In this document: in pieces, positions 44,912 to 54,951 of the stretch
Numbering within the stretch: position 1 is the stretch's first letter
Layout of the letters: every line of letters starts with the position of its first letter
From: Acidobacteriota bacterium
Lineage (GTDB): Bacteria; Acidobacteriota; Terriglobia; Terriglobales; Acidobacteriaceae
DNA: 64,000 nt
Reading direction: 5' to 3'
Assembly: GCA_013289875.1 (NCBI GenBank)
Contig: JABCZC010000009.1
Coordinates: 28,636 to 92,635, forward strand
Program-made: the position numbers and the translations under genes
The notes under the pieces: model-generated
Databases searched by the model: none
What the model saw: only the letters and a program-made list of their open reading frames with translations
Told to the model about the DNA's origin: nothing

Positions 44912-47900
44912 ATGAAACGATTTCTGTTGGTCACCACGCTGTGTTGTATTGCTTCTGCGGTAGTCGCATTTGAACAAATGGCAACCACTTCACTCCGCGG
45001 CATCATTAGGGATCCCAGCGGAGCGCTGGTTCCGGGCGCATCCGTTACCCTCTCGGACCCGGCTACAGGAACTACCTACCACGCTGTCTCCGACGCTGCC
45101 GGTTTCTACATCTTTCCATCCGTCGAGCCGGCGCACTATGGCATCACGTTAGCTGCCAAGGGTTTCGCAGTGGAGGACAGCGCGATCACGCTCTTGGTGA
45201 GCCAGCCGGTCACACTGAACTTTGCGCTCACCGTCAGCCGCGCCACGGTGACGGTGACGGTCAACTCGGCGGCCGCGGCGCTGAATCAGACGGATGCGAC
45301 CGAAGGAAACGCCGTCGGCAACACTGTGATTGAGTCGCTGCCAATGGACGAGCGCAATCCCATCTCGCTGCTCAGCCTTCAGCCCGGGGTTCTTTATCTC
45401 GGGCAGAATCCGACGACCGCCGACAGCCGGCAGGGAGCCGTGTCCGGCGGACGCTCGGACCAGGGCAACATAACCCTCGACGGACTGGACGATAACGACC
45501 AGGTGTTTGGCTACGCCTTCACTGGCGTCCTGCGTTCCACGCTCGATTCCACCGAAGAGTTCCGCGTCGTTACCTCGAACGGCACCGCCGAAGCGGGCCG
45601 CTCTTCGGGCGCTCAGATCAACCTGATCACGAAGAGCGGGACCAACAGCTACCACGGCGCGCTCTACGAGTACTACCGCCCCAACAACGTCGTGGCCAAC
45701 AATTACTTCAACAAGTACAGTCAGTTGTCGAGCGGCGTGGCCAACGACCCTGAGTTTTATCTGGTCAATACCTTTGGGGGCGACATCGGTGGCCCGATCA
45801 AGAAAGACAAGCTGTTCTACTTCTTCAACTACGAGGGCCAACGCGTAGGCACACATCAGGTAGTGGGAGCCACATTGCCCACGGCCACATTTATGGCTGG
45901 TGAGCTGACATACCAGGACACTAACGGCAACAAGGATACGTTGTCTGCCAGCCAGGTTGCGGCTATGGATGCACCCTGTCTGGACAATACCTTTAACGGC
46001 CAGCCGGTTTGCCCCAATGGACCGGGCGCCAATGCCAACATTCTGAGCTATTACTCCAACGTGCCCGTCGCCACCGGCAACGCCCTGGGCGATGGTGGTT
46101 ACAACAGCGGCTCTTACTTCTTTACTTCGCCGGCGCCGTCTACTCTCAACACGAGCATCCTGAAGATCGACTACGTCATGAACAACAAAAATCGCTTCTT
46201 CATTCGTGGAAACCTGCAGAAAGACACTAATTCGGGACCGGAAAACCTTCCCGGGCAGCCGGCGAGCACGTACTACGATGACAACGCCAAGGGCCTCGCT
46301 GCCGGATACACGTGGATGCCTGCCAACACGATTGTCAATGACCTGCGCTATGCCTATGTCCGCCAGGGTTACCAGACCAGTGGCACCGGCACGGGCAATT
46401 ACGTAAACGTCTACGGCTTTACCCAACCTACCGAAATCTGCAACTGCGACACGCTTCGCCACGTTCCGCTCAACGAAATTACCGACACCCTGAACTGGAC
46501 CAAGGGGTCGCACACCATTTCCGTTGGCGGCAATTGGCGCATGATCACCAACTACTTCGGCACCAACTCCAACTCCTTCAACGGCGCCTCAACCAACCCC
46601 CTTTACGCAAACACAAACGATCTGCCTTATCCCGCCAACATCTCTACCCAGTTCTCGGGTTCCTGGCCGGCGGCCTGGGGGAACCTTATGGGCGTCATCC
46701 CCGAGCTCACGAACGTTTACAACTACAAGATCACTTCCCCTACCACAGGTACGGCACTCCCCAACGGCGCCTTCGTTCTCAGGAACTACCGCGTCAACGA
46801 GTTCGAATACTTCCTGCAGGACACGTGGCATGCACGAAGCAATCTCAACGTGATCTTCGGGATGCGCCAGACCATCCTGCAGACGCCTTACGAAACCAAT
46901 GGCCAGCAGGTTTCGCCCACCATCAGTATGAACGCCTGGTACAAGGAGCGTCAGGCCGCCGCTCTGAGAGGCCAGATTTACGAACCGACGATTTCGTTGG
47001 CGCCTTCCGGCAAAGCCAACAATATGCCGGGGTATTGGCCCAAACAGAAAGACAATATTGCTCCGCGCATCGGAGTGGCTTTCTCGCCTGACCCAATGAC
47101 TTCGATTCGCGCCAGCTTCGGCATCTATTTCGACCACTATGGCGAGGCGCTCGTCAACGACTTCGATGAGTTTGGCTCCGCCGGCCTGGCCACCGCGATT
47201 ACCAACCCCGCGGATGTGCTGGGCTTCGAGAGCGCTCCCCGCTTCACTGGCGTCAACAACCTTCCCACTTTCCCCGCGTCCATATTCCCTCCGGCTTCGC
47301 CCACGCAGACCTTCCCTTACACACCGCCCACGCAAGGTTTTCAGATTTACTGGGGCATCGACAATGTCATGAAGACCCCCTACGCCGAGGGATTCAACTT
47401 GTCCTTTCAGCACCAGTTTTCCGGTGGGTGGGTCTTTGAGCAGGCCTATGTCGGCCGGTTAGGACGCCATCTGCTCCAGCAGCTTGATCTTGCCGAGCCG
47501 GTTGACTACGTGGATCCCAATGGCGGCGGCGACTATTACGGCGCGGCCAGAATTCTCTCCAAAGAGGTTGACGCCGCTCCGTTCGGCACCTTCAACGGCA
47601 GCACTCAGAAGGTCAACAACAATATCGCGCCCATCCCATACTTTGAGCATGTCTTTCCGTACATGAAGAACACTGACTATGCAGGCGAAAACGCGACGCA
47701 GGCGATCTTCAATAACGTGTGGGCTGGCACACGCTATTACGGAGGCGAAACCCTGGCTTTGGCCCTCCTGGACCACTACGGCATCTTCCCCGGCAGCCCC
47801 AATTCCGGCGGCCCTTGCGTCCCAGCTTGTGCTACCTTCTGGACCGACCAATTCTCCTCCCTGTATGCCCTGGCCACCATCGGCAACAGCTCCTACAACG

Positions 47901-48688
47901 CGCTGCAGTTCACTCTCCGGCATCCGTCTTCCCACGGTTTGACGCTGGATTTCGGCTACACTTTCGCCAAATCGCTGGACTTGGAATCTGAAACCGAGCG
48001 TGGCGATGTCTTTACCAATGCGGACAACGGCTACGTGGATTTCGGCATTCAGAACACATGGAACCCCAAGCTCAACAAAGCCGTCTCAGACTTTGATACC
48101 CACAGCATGTTTACCGCCGACTGGATCTACGTTCTACCTATTGGCCGCGGCAAAGCTGTATTGGGCAATTCCAACCGTTTAACCGACGCTCTCATCGGCG
48201 GATGGCAGTGGGCCGGCCTGGCCCGCGTAACCAGCGGACTGCCATTCACGCTGCTGTCGCAAGGCTATCCGACCAACTATGAAAATCCCGGCTGGGGCGT
48301 TGCGCTCCAACCGATCAATATGAAGAAGACATTTGTCGGCGGCGTGCCCTACGTGATGGATCAGACGACCGCCGGCAACATCAACAGCGGCGTCTATACT
48401 GACAACGGTCCCATCCGGTTCCCCTATGCCGGGGAAGCTGGCGAGCGCAATTTTTTTCGTGGGGACGGCTTCTTCGACATTGATTCCTCGGTCACCAAAT
48501 CCTGGAACCTGGCCGATAAAGCCACACTCAAATTTGCCGCGGAGGTCTATAACATCACCAACTCCAACCGCTTTGACGTCAGTCCTGCGGGGCTGAACGC
48601 CCAATTGACCTTTGCCAATCTTGGCGCCTACAGCTCTACCCTTACCACCTACCGCCGGTTGCAATTTGGGCTGCGCCTGGACTTCTGA
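44912..48688 (+). CDS. Oar-like TonB-dependent receptor 1 with carboxypeptidase-regulatory domain
   Basis: A 1258-residue receptor: signal peptide MKRFLLVTTLCCIASAVVAF, then a carboxypeptidase-regulatory domain (TSLRGIIRDPSGALVPGASV, AAGFYIFPSVEPAHYGITLA), a plug domain (DQGNITLDGLDDNDQVFGYA; EEFRVVTSNGTAEAGRSSGA; YHGALYEYYRPNNVVANNYF) and an outer-membrane beta barrel ending in aromatic RRLQFGLRLDF. It probably imports an oligomer using TonB energy; which one is unknown. The ATG at 44912 with GGAGG upstream is chosen over 44897. A strong terminator follows the stop. Confidence 0.93.
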   Translation: MKRFLLVTTLCCIASAVVAFEQMATTSLRGIIRDPSGALVPGASVTLSDPATGTTYHAVSDAAGFYIFPSVEPAHYGITLAAKGFAVEDSAITLLVSQPVTLNFALTVSRATVTVTVNSAAAALNQTDATEGNAVGNTVIESLPMDERNPISLLSLQPGVLYLGQNPTTADSRQGAVSGGRSDQGNITLDGLDDNDQVFGYAFTGVLRSTLDSTEEFRVVTSNGTAEAGRSSGAQINLITKSGTNSYHGALYEYYRPNNVVANNYFNKYSQLSSGVANDPEFYLVNTFGGDIGGPIKKDKLFYFFNYEGQRVGTHQVVGATLPTATFMAGELTYQDTNGNKDTLSASQVAAMDAPCLDNTFNGQPVCPNGPGANANILSYYSNVPVATGNALGDGGYNSGSYFFTSPAPSTLNTSILKIDYVMNNKNRFFIRGNLQKDTNSGPENLPGQPASTYYDDNAKGLAAGYTWMPANTIVNDLRYAYVRQGYQTSGTGTGNYVNVYGFTQPTEICNCDTLRHVPLNEITDTLNWTKGSHTISVGGNWRMITNYFGTNSNSFNGASTNPLYANTNDLPYPANISTQFSGSWPAAWGNLMGVIPELTNVYNYKITSPTTGTALPNGAFVLRNYRVNEFEYFLQDTWHARSNLNVIFGMRQTILQTPYETNGQQVSPTISMNAWYKERQAAALRGQIYEPTISLAPSGKANNMPGYWPKQKDNIAPRIGVAFSPDPMTSIRASFGIYFDHYGEALVNDFDEFGSAGLATAITNPADVLGFESAPRFTGVNNLPTFPASIFPPASPTQTFPYTPPTQGFQIYWGIDNVMKTPYAEGFNLSFQHQFSGGWVFEQAYVGRLGRHLLQQLDLAEPVDYVDPNGGGDYYGAARILSKEVDAAPFGTFNGSTQKVNNNIAPIPYFEHVFPYMKNTDYAGENATQAIFNNVWAGTRYYGGETLALALLDHYGIFPGSPNSGGPCVPACATFWTDQFSSLYALATIGNSSYNALQFTLRHPSSHGLTLDFGYTFAKSLDLESETERGDVFTNADNGYVDFGIQNTWNPKLNKAVSDFDTHSMFTADWIYVLPIGRGKAVLGNSNRLTDALIGGWQWAGLARVTSGLPFTLLSQGYPTNYENPGWGVALQPINMKKTFVGGVPYVMDQTTAGNINSGVYTDNGPIRFPYAGEAGERNFFRGDGFFDIDSSVTKSWNLADKATLKFAAEVYNITNSNRFDVSPAGLNAQLTFANLGAYSSTLTTYRRLQFGLRLDF

Positions 48689-48711
48689 GAGTTCATGATG
48701 CCGGCAGATCG

Positions 48712-48741
48712 AAAGGCCGAGGCGCTCGCTCCGGCCTTTTT
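48712..48741 (+). terminator. Rho-independent terminator after receptor 1
   Basis: AAAGGCCG at 48712-48719 pairs with CGGCCTTT at 48732-48739 around a GC-rich loop and runs into a T tract to 48741. It lies ~24 bp past the receptor stop. Confidence 0.8.
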
Positions 48742-48846
48742 GTCCCTGACAATCTGAACAAGCATATAGATTTCAAGCGGGAACTGCCTAAGTTCGCGGA
48801 GGGCAATAAAGTGACGAAGTGTGTGCGACGCCCGGAGCACAATTGA

Positions 48847-51258
48847 TTAATAGAGAAGATACTGCTTTCGCTTCTGCATGAAACGTTGCAGCGCCTGCTG
48901 CCAGTCCTCATCGATACGCTGAGGGTCCCGGCCTGATTCAAGGTCGTGGAGCACCTCGCGATTTGCAAGAAGGGTCGCAATTTTGTCGAGATGATATTGA
49001 TCGGGATAGAGCTTGTGAAGCACTGTGGCAATTTCCAATCCAAGCTCGGGAGTATCAAGCACGTTCCGATTGGTGACGATCAGCTCGATTCCGTGACAAA
49101 GCTGCTTCGCGTAGGGATAAGGCTCTGCCGGAGTGAAGTTTACGGGGACGAAGCGAATGCCTGGCAGGAATCGCGCATTGAGTGCATGCGCAAGCACGCG
49201 GCCGTCGATCCACGGTGCTCCAACATACTCGAATGGAGTATCTGTGCCGCGCCCCACGGAGACATTTGTTGTCTCTATGAGCCCCACGCCCGGATAGAGA
49301 ATCGCTTCTGCGAGGCTTCGCAGGTTGGGCGATGGATTAACCCAGGTGAGGCTGGTTGCGTCGAACCAGTCACCGCGCTGCCAGCCTTGCATAGCCACAA
49401 AAGTAAGTGGCGCGTGAAGGGCGTATTCCCCGTTCAGATAGCGCGCAAGTTCTCCGAGAGTCAAACCGTGACGGACGGGGATCGGCGCGACATCGACGTA
49501 GCTGTCAGCGTTGGCGTCAGAGACTGATCCTTGTACGAAAGAACCTCCGAGAGGATTTGGGCGATCGAGGATGACAACTTCGGTACCGGTTTGACCGGCA
49601 GCCTCAAGCAGGTAACGTAAAGCGGATTCATAAGTGTAGAAGCGAACGCCCGCATCCTGAAGATCGACGAGAACGGCATCGAGGCCGCGAAGCGTGTCGA
49701 GAGACGGATGACGCTGATCTCTATCGCCGCCGTAGAGGCTGATGACGGACAATCCGGTGCCGGGGTCGGCGGAATTGGCGATGTTTGTTTGATCGAGGAC
49801 TCCGCTGATGCCGTGTTCGGGTGAGAAGAGCAGCTTGAGTTGGAGGCCTGGCACTGCCTGCACAGCATCCTTCACTAGGACATCAATGGTGCGTCTGCCT
49901 TGTGCATCGAGGCCGGTCTGATTAGTGAGAAGACCGATGTTTAGCGTGCCCCGATGCTTTGAAGCAAGCTGAGCAAGTTCGGCAAAGTGATCGGATTCGA
50001 GCACATCGATGCCGGTGAGGACCGACCCGTTGCGATCCTGCCAGCGCCGCTTGCCCGAGAGCGATTCGTTGTAGCCGGTGATCTGGGTGATCAGCTTGTC
50101 GTGATCTGTCTGTATGTCCAGCGCAATCGCTACGGCGGTGGCTACCGCAGAGCGCACCGAGGTGATGTTCGTAGGCCCATTGGGGTGAACGGCGTTGGAC
50201 ATCATCACGATATACGTGTCGTTAGCCGGATCAATCCAGACCGACGTGCCGGTGAAGCCGGTGTGACCGAATGAGCCCACGGGAAAAAGTTCGCCGCGAT
50301 TGCTCGAGTACGGGGAATCGATGTCCCATCCCAGGGCGCGAAGTGAAGTGCCCGTGGCGGGCTGGCCAGGCACGATCGTCTTTTGCAGCGTGAGGCGTTG
50401 CAGCGGGAAGAAGCTCGGGCGTCCGGCCAGTCGGTCGAGAAGATTTTGGGCGAAGATGGCGACATCACCGGCAGAGCTGAAGAGGCCCGCGTGGCCGGCG
50501 ACACCTCCCATGCGCCGCGCGGTTGGATCATGAACGACGGCGCGCAGCATCACACCGTTGTCGAATTGCGTGGGGGCGACGCGGTCGCGCCACGACTCCG
50601 GTGGAAGAAAGCGCGTGTCCTTCAAACCGAGCGGTTTAGCTATGTATTGCGCTTCGTACTGATCGAGGGTGAGACCCGAGAGCTTTTCAACCAGGGCGCC
50701 GAGGATCATGAAGTTGATATCGCTGTAACGAAACTCCACGCCGGGAGGAGTAATCGGGGTGCAGGAGAAAGCGCGGCGCAAGCCTTCCTCTTTGCCGGTC
50801 CATGGATCGGTCAACGACAGATCCGGTGGAAGACCGGAGTAGTGCGTAAGCAGTTGGCGGATCGTGATGTCTTCTTTGCCGTTGACTCCGAATTCCGGCA
50901 GATACTTTGCGACCGGATCGTTCAGCAGAAAGCGGCCCTGCTCGTAGAGTTGCATCACGGCGGTAGTCGTAGCCAGTACCTTGGTCAACGAGGCAACGTC
51001 GAAAACCGTATCTTGCGACATCGTCTCGTGTTGCGGAACGAGTGAGCGTTCTCCATATGCTTTGCGAAAGACGACGTGGCCATGATGGCCGACGATAACG
51101 ACGGCTCCGGGAAATTTCTTCGCGGAAATGGCATCGGTCACAATGCGGTCGACGGAGCTGAAGTCCGCTTTCTGCTTTGCTTCAGAGTGGGCAGAGGGAG
51201 CGACCAGGACAAGCAAGAGTGAAGCGAAAGGTCTTATGAGTCGACCGCAACGAATCAT
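48847..51258 (-). CDS. Serine hydrolase - NamZ (DUF1343) exo-muramidase fusion, secreted
   Basis: The 803-residue protein has a signal peptide (IRPFASLLLVLVAPSAHS), then a beta-lactamase-family domain (~35-385) with SxxK Ser90-Lys93, a YSD motif at 178-180 (usually Y-x-N), and HTG at 332-334. The C-terminal ~390 residues form a DUF1343/NamZ domain: GLLTNQTGLDAQGRRTIDVL, LLFSPEHGI at 476-484, VLVDLQDAGVRFYTYESALR and VILDRPNPLGG. NamZ enzymes remove terminal MurNAc from cell-wall chains. The fused hydrolase may be an AmiE/YbbE-like amidase that first removes stem peptides. It is the last gene of the GH20-SSS-fusion operon. Confidence 0.9.
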   Translation of the reverse strand: MIRCGRLIRPFASLLLVLVAPSAHSEAKQKADFSSVDRIVTDAISAKKFPGAVVIVGHHGHVVFRKAYGERSLVPQHETMSQDTVFDVASLTKVLATTTAVMQLYEQGRFLLNDPVAKYLPEFGVNGKEDITIRQLLTHYSGLPPDLSLTDPWTGKEEGLRRAFSCTPITPPGVEFRYSDINFMILGALVEKLSGLTLDQYEAQYIAKPLGLKDTRFLPPESWRDRVAPTQFDNGVMLRAVVHDPTARRMGGVAGHAGLFSSAGDVAIFAQNLLDRLAGRPSFFPLQRLTLQKTIVPGQPATGTSLRALGWDIDSPYSSNRGELFPVGSFGHTGFTGTSVWIDPANDTYIVMMSNAVHPNGPTNITSVRSAVATAVAIALDIQTDHDKLITQITGYNESLSGKRRWQDRNGSVLTGIDVLESDHFAELAQLASKHRGTLNIGLLTNQTGLDAQGRRTIDVLVKDAVQAVPGLQLKLLFSPEHGISGVLDQTNIANSADPGTGLSVISLYGGDRDQRHPSLDTLRGLDAVLVDLQDAGVRFYTYESALRYLLEAAGQTGTEVVILDRPNPLGGSFVQGSVSDANADSYVDVAPIPVRHGLTLGELARYLNGEYALHAPLTFVAMQGWQRGDWFDATSLTWVNPSPNLRSLAEAILYPGVGLIETTNVSVGRGTDTPFEYVGAPWIDGRVLAHALNARFLPGIRFVPVNFTPAEPYPYAKQLCHGIELIVTNRNVLDTPELGLEIATVLHKLYPDQYHLDKIATLLANREVLHDLESGRDPQRIDEDWQQALQRFMQKRKQYLLY

Positions 51259-51276
51259 GAGATTAGTGACTCCGGA

Positions 51277-52815
51277 TTAATGGGCGCGGGGAGGGTTCTT
51301 TCCAGGGAGGAACTTGCTTGCTGTCCAGCCCAGTGCAAAGGTGAATAAGGAGCCAATAAGCACGAACCATGTCCACGCGATTTTCGGCAGGACGATTTGT
51401 GCAGCGCCAACAGAGATGGGGATCGATCGCGGCTGCCTCCACAGGACAAGATTAATCGCCAGGCCGCCGATCATGCCGACGATTGCTCCCGTTTCTGTTG
51501 CATCCTTGCTCAGGGTGCCCATGAGAAAGACACCGAGGAGGGCTCCATAAGCGACAGATGCGATGGAAAGGCCGACCTCGACGACATGGCCTCCGCCGCG
51601 CGAGATCCACGCAAGAATAAAAAGCAGCATTGTCCAGAAGACTGTCATTACCTGCGAGCCGATCACACGCTGTTTTTCGGAGGCAGTGGGCTTCCATTGC
51701 AGATACAAGTCCACCATGCTGCTCGAGCTGAGCGAATTCACTGCGGCGCTCAGGTTTGACATGGCGGCGGCAAGAATCGCTGCAATCAACAGACCTGCCA
51801 GGCCTCGCGGTAAGTGGTCGACGATGAAGGTGGGGAAAATGCGATCCGCATTCGAAGGAACCGGACCAGCAGCGGCGCGGCCGTAGAAGAGATAGAGCCC
51901 CGTACCAATCGCAAGAAAAAGGGCAAACTGCACCAGGATGACGACTCCACTACTAAGCAGCGCGGTACGCGATTCGCGAAGATTTCGTGCCGCTAGCAAG
52001 CGTTGAACCATCAGTTGATCTGTGCCGTGGCTGGCCATGGTCAGAAAGCAACCACCGGCCACTCCGGCCCAGAAGGTGTAGGTCGTCGAAAGACTGAACG
52101 CAAAATGAAAGATGGTTGTCTTGCCCGTGCTACTCGCTGCGGCGTGAATGGCGCTCCATCCACCGGGCATCAGGTGGCCAAGCGTAAGAACCGCGACAAT
52201 GGTTCCGACGAGATAGAGGATCATCTGCACCACGTCGGTCCAGATGACGGCGGTCATGCCTCCTTCCAGCGTATAGACCAGCGTGAGTACACAAATGATT
52301 GCGATGGAGATGATGTCAGGAGTTCCGATGGCTATGCCGACGATGATTGCCACGGCAAAGACCCGCACGCCTTCCGCCGCGGCGCGCAGGAACAGGAAGA
52401 GGAAAGCGGTCAGCTTGTGCAGGCGCGGGCCGAATCGCTGGCCGATGAGCTGATATGCGGTAAGCAATTCGCCGCGAAAGTAGCGAGGCAGGAACAAAAT
52501 ACAAACGACGATGCGCCCGAGGAGATAGCCGAAGACGATCTGGAGAAATCCCCAGTCGCCGGTGAATGCGACACCCGGCACACTGATGATGGTGAGCGCG
52601 CTGGTTTCTGCCGCAACGATGGAGAGTGCGATCGCCCACCAGGGAACTCGCCGATCGGCAAGAAAGTAAGTCTTAAGAGAGCGGTCGCGGTGGCGGAAGC
52701 GAAGACCGAAGATGGTGACGCCCACCAGGTAGAGCGCAACCAGAATCAGATCCGGAGTGCTTAGCCGAGGCGCAAGAAATGCCAGCACCGTATTGCCTGG
52801 AGTGACCGTCAGCAA
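51277..52815 (-). CDS. Sodium/solute symporter (SSS family)
   Basis: The 512-residue polytopic protein begins LSTPDLILVALYLVGVTIFG and has the SSS core EGGMTAVIWTDVVQMILYL with about thirteen hydrophobic spans; the loop FFLADRRVPWWAIALSIVAA-like text (TYFLADRRVPWWAIALSIVA) is typical. Such transporters import sugars, amino acids or aminosugars with Na+. Its place between GH20 (3 bp upstream) and the NamZ fusion (18 bp downstream) makes amino-sugar uptake (GlcNAc, MurNAc or small muropeptides) the best guess. Confidence 0.9.
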   Translation of the reverse strand: MLTVTPGNTVLAFLAPRLSTPDLILVALYLVGVTIFGLRFRHRDRSLKTYFLADRRVPWWAIALSIVAAETSALTIISVPGVAFTGDWGFLQIVFGYLLGRIVVCILFLPRYFRGELLTAYQLIGQRFGPRLHKLTAFLFLFLRAAAEGVRVFAVAIIVGIAIGTPDIISIAIICVLTLVYTLEGGMTAVIWTDVVQMILYLVGTIVAVLTLGHLMPGGWSAIHAAASSTGKTTIFHFAFSLSTTYTFWAGVAGGCFLTMASHGTDQLMVQRLLAARNLRESRTALLSSGVVILVQFALFLAIGTGLYLFYGRAAAGPVPSNADRIFPTFIVDHLPRGLAGLLIAAILAAAMSNLSAAVNSLSSSSMVDLYLQWKPTASEKQRVIGSQVMTVFWTMLLFILAWISRGGGHVVEVGLSIASVAYGALLGVFLMGTLSKDATETGAIVGMIGGLAINLVLWRQPRSIPISVGAAQIVLPKIAWTWFVLIGSLFTFALGWTASKFLPGKNPPRAH

Positions 52816-52818
52816 CGA

Positions 52819-54951
52819 CTATTTCCCCTGATTTGTCTGTGGAACCGGAATGCCCATTTCTTCCGGCGACGGAAGCTTGTGTTGCGCACGCCAGGTGGCC
52901 TGAGCTGCACGAAAACGCGTACTGCGCTGAACCCAAAGCTGCGTCGCCATATCGTATCGGACGAGCACATTTTGCAGCCAGTATGGGCGATTCTCTCGCA
53001 TCCAGAGGTCAGAATACTTCAGGCGCGCATAGCTATATCCGTCGCGGAGATCCTCACAGAGACCGTTAGCGCCGGCGACGGTGTGAAAGGCGCCATAAAT
53101 GCGCTGGGCGCTGTCCTTGTCGCCTTGCCAGCCATACATCTGGTTGTAAAGACTCGCGATCAGATCCGCTGTTTCAAACTTCTGCCCGATGAAATCAAGC
53201 CGCCGGGCGCCGAGTTCCAGCGCGTCAAGGGCGTCGGCTTCGCGCAATGGGCCCGCGGCCCGGGCCTGCGCGAGCAGCGTAATCGCGCGCTCCGCGTGCA
53301 TTCGCATGTCATGAACCACTGGCCGCAACTTGGCAGCCATGGTTTGTCCTTCCGGGCTCCACGGATCGGCCCAATAGAGAGAATCCGTTGATCCGCCTAT
53401 CTCCGCCTGATCGAGCATCTGGTAAATCGCGATCAGTTCGCGCTGCGCTTGATTTATGTTGCCGCTAGAGTCGCCATGAAAGAGCTTCCCGTATGCGTCC
53501 TGAAACTTGGCCAGGTCGCTGCTGCCCGGCTGCCACGAGGCGGCGGCGCCAAAAAGCACGCCGTACCAGTCCGCTAGAAAAAGTCCCTCGCCGTCGTCGT
53601 TCCAGATGGTGTTGAGCATGCCCGTGCTGTGCTGCGACTGACCGTCGCGCACGAATCCCTGGATGTTGCGAAGAGCGTAGTCGTTATCGGGGTAGACGCG
53701 GTTCCAGTTGTTCACCCCCGGAGCGACCCAGGTTTCCATGCCGGCATCGGAGTAAGGTTTGAGCCATCGCAGAAAGCCGTTCTCTTCTGGAGAGTAAGTC
53801 CACGCGACCGCGATCATATCCTTGGGCAAGCGGGTAACCTCCGCAGGATCATTCATCGCGATATCGCCCCAGAAGAGCAGCCGACGATTCAAGGGAGCCA
53901 GCTTGCCGTGAATCTGGAGCAGGAAGTCGATGTAGACAGGACCCAGACCCTGCGCGTCTACCGCAGCGCGCGTCTGCCCTTTGCCAAGATCGGCTGTTTC
54001 GTCCGCGCCAATGTGCAGGAAAGGTCCCGGGAAAATGGCTGCAATGTCCTTGAACCATTGATCGATGAGATCGAGCGAACCCGGCCGGCCCGGCGCAAGG
54101 ACATTTCCCATCGGCGTCTCGGCGAGCGGCGCGTACTGCTCATATTTAAGGACGTGATGTAGATGGCCAAATGCTTCCTGTTCGGGGACGACGATCACGT
54201 GATAGCGCTGCGCGTAGGCGACGAGCTCGCGCGCTTCCGCCGGAGTCATACTTCCGCCATCCAGCCCTGGCACAGGATTGGAAGGATACTGCAGCGTGTT
54301 CTCGAAATACGGTGAATAGACGTTGAGTTTGTACGCTGCCAGTGTTCGGATCTGCCGTTTCTGAAACTCGAGAGTAGGAAACGGGCCGCGAGAGAGATCG
54401 TCCGAAATTCCGCGGTAGCGCATCGCCGGCCAGTCTTTGATCGTCGCAATCTGTAGTGTGGCGTCCGTTCCTTTTCCCGCGAATAATTGCTTGACGGTCT
54501 GCACTCCGTAGAAAACGCCCGCGGCGGTATCGGCGACAACTGCCAATCCCTTCTCCACCGGCACGATCGCATATCCTTCATCGCGCATCTCGGGGCCAAT
54601 CTCGACATGCGCCTTCGCGAGAAGTTGCTGCGCGCGATGATTCGAGGAACGAAGCAGTTCGATTGCGGCGGCGGGATGGCCGTGCTGTATCGAAACATTA
54701 AGCTGTTGCAGCCAGCCGGAGAGATCTTCCGCAGCAAAACGATCGTCAGGATCGTTATCGCTAACAACGGCTACGCCGCGGCTGAGTGAAACACTTCCAT
54801 GTGCGGCATACTCCCGAGGGGATGGTAGCAACTGGGGTGTACTGGCTTGCTGTGCGGATAGAGCGCCGCAACAGCCAATCCACAGCAGCCCGGCGGTGAC
54901 GTAGTAGAGATATCTTGTGGTTTTTGCGCTCACCCATTGACTGTAAACCAA
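52819..54951 (-). CDS. GH20 beta-N-acetylhexosaminidase, secreted
   Basis: Signal sequence LYYVTAGLLWIGCCGALSAQ precedes an N-terminal GH20b-like domain and the GH20 catalytic barrel. HIGADETADLGKGQ carries the Asp-Glu pair of substrate-assisted catalysis, with AMRYRGISDDLSRGPFP at the barrel start. A C-terminal helical domain of ~180 residues follows the barrel. It would release terminal GlcNAc or GalNAc from glycans, including GlcNAc at peptidoglycan ends. It is the first gene of the minus-strand operon with the SSS symporter and NamZ fusion and diverges from receptor 2. Confidence 0.9.
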   Translation of the reverse strand: MVYSQWVSAKTTRYLYYVTAGLLWIGCCGALSAQQASTPQLLPSPREYAAHGSVSLSRGVAVVSDNDPDDRFAAEDLSGWLQQLNVSIQHGHPAAAIELLRSSNHRAQQLLAKAHVEIGPEMRDEGYAIVPVEKGLAVVADTAAGVFYGVQTVKQLFAGKGTDATLQIATIKDWPAMRYRGISDDLSRGPFPTLEFQKRQIRTLAAYKLNVYSPYFENTLQYPSNPVPGLDGGSMTPAEARELVAYAQRYHVIVVPEQEAFGHLHHVLKYEQYAPLAETPMGNVLAPGRPGSLDLIDQWFKDIAAIFPGPFLHIGADETADLGKGQTRAAVDAQGLGPVYIDFLLQIHGKLAPLNRRLLFWGDIAMNDPAEVTRLPKDMIAVAWTYSPEENGFLRWLKPYSDAGMETWVAPGVNNWNRVYPDNDYALRNIQGFVRDGQSQHSTGMLNTIWNDDGEGLFLADWYGVLFGAAASWQPGSSDLAKFQDAYGKLFHGDSSGNINQAQRELIAIYQMLDQAEIGGSTDSLYWADPWSPEGQTMAAKLRPVVHDMRMHAERAITLLAQARAAGPLREADALDALELGARRLDFIGQKFETADLIASLYNQMYGWQGDKDSAQRIYGAFHTVAGANGLCEDLRDGYSYARLKYSDLWMRENRPYWLQNVLVRYDMATQLWVQRSTRFRAAQATWRAQHKLPSPEEMGIPVPQTNQGK

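Noticed and set aside
45149..46513. 454-residue minus-strand open frame opposite receptor 1
   Set aside because: Antisense shadow of the receptor barrel; Val/Arg-rich and without recognisable domains.
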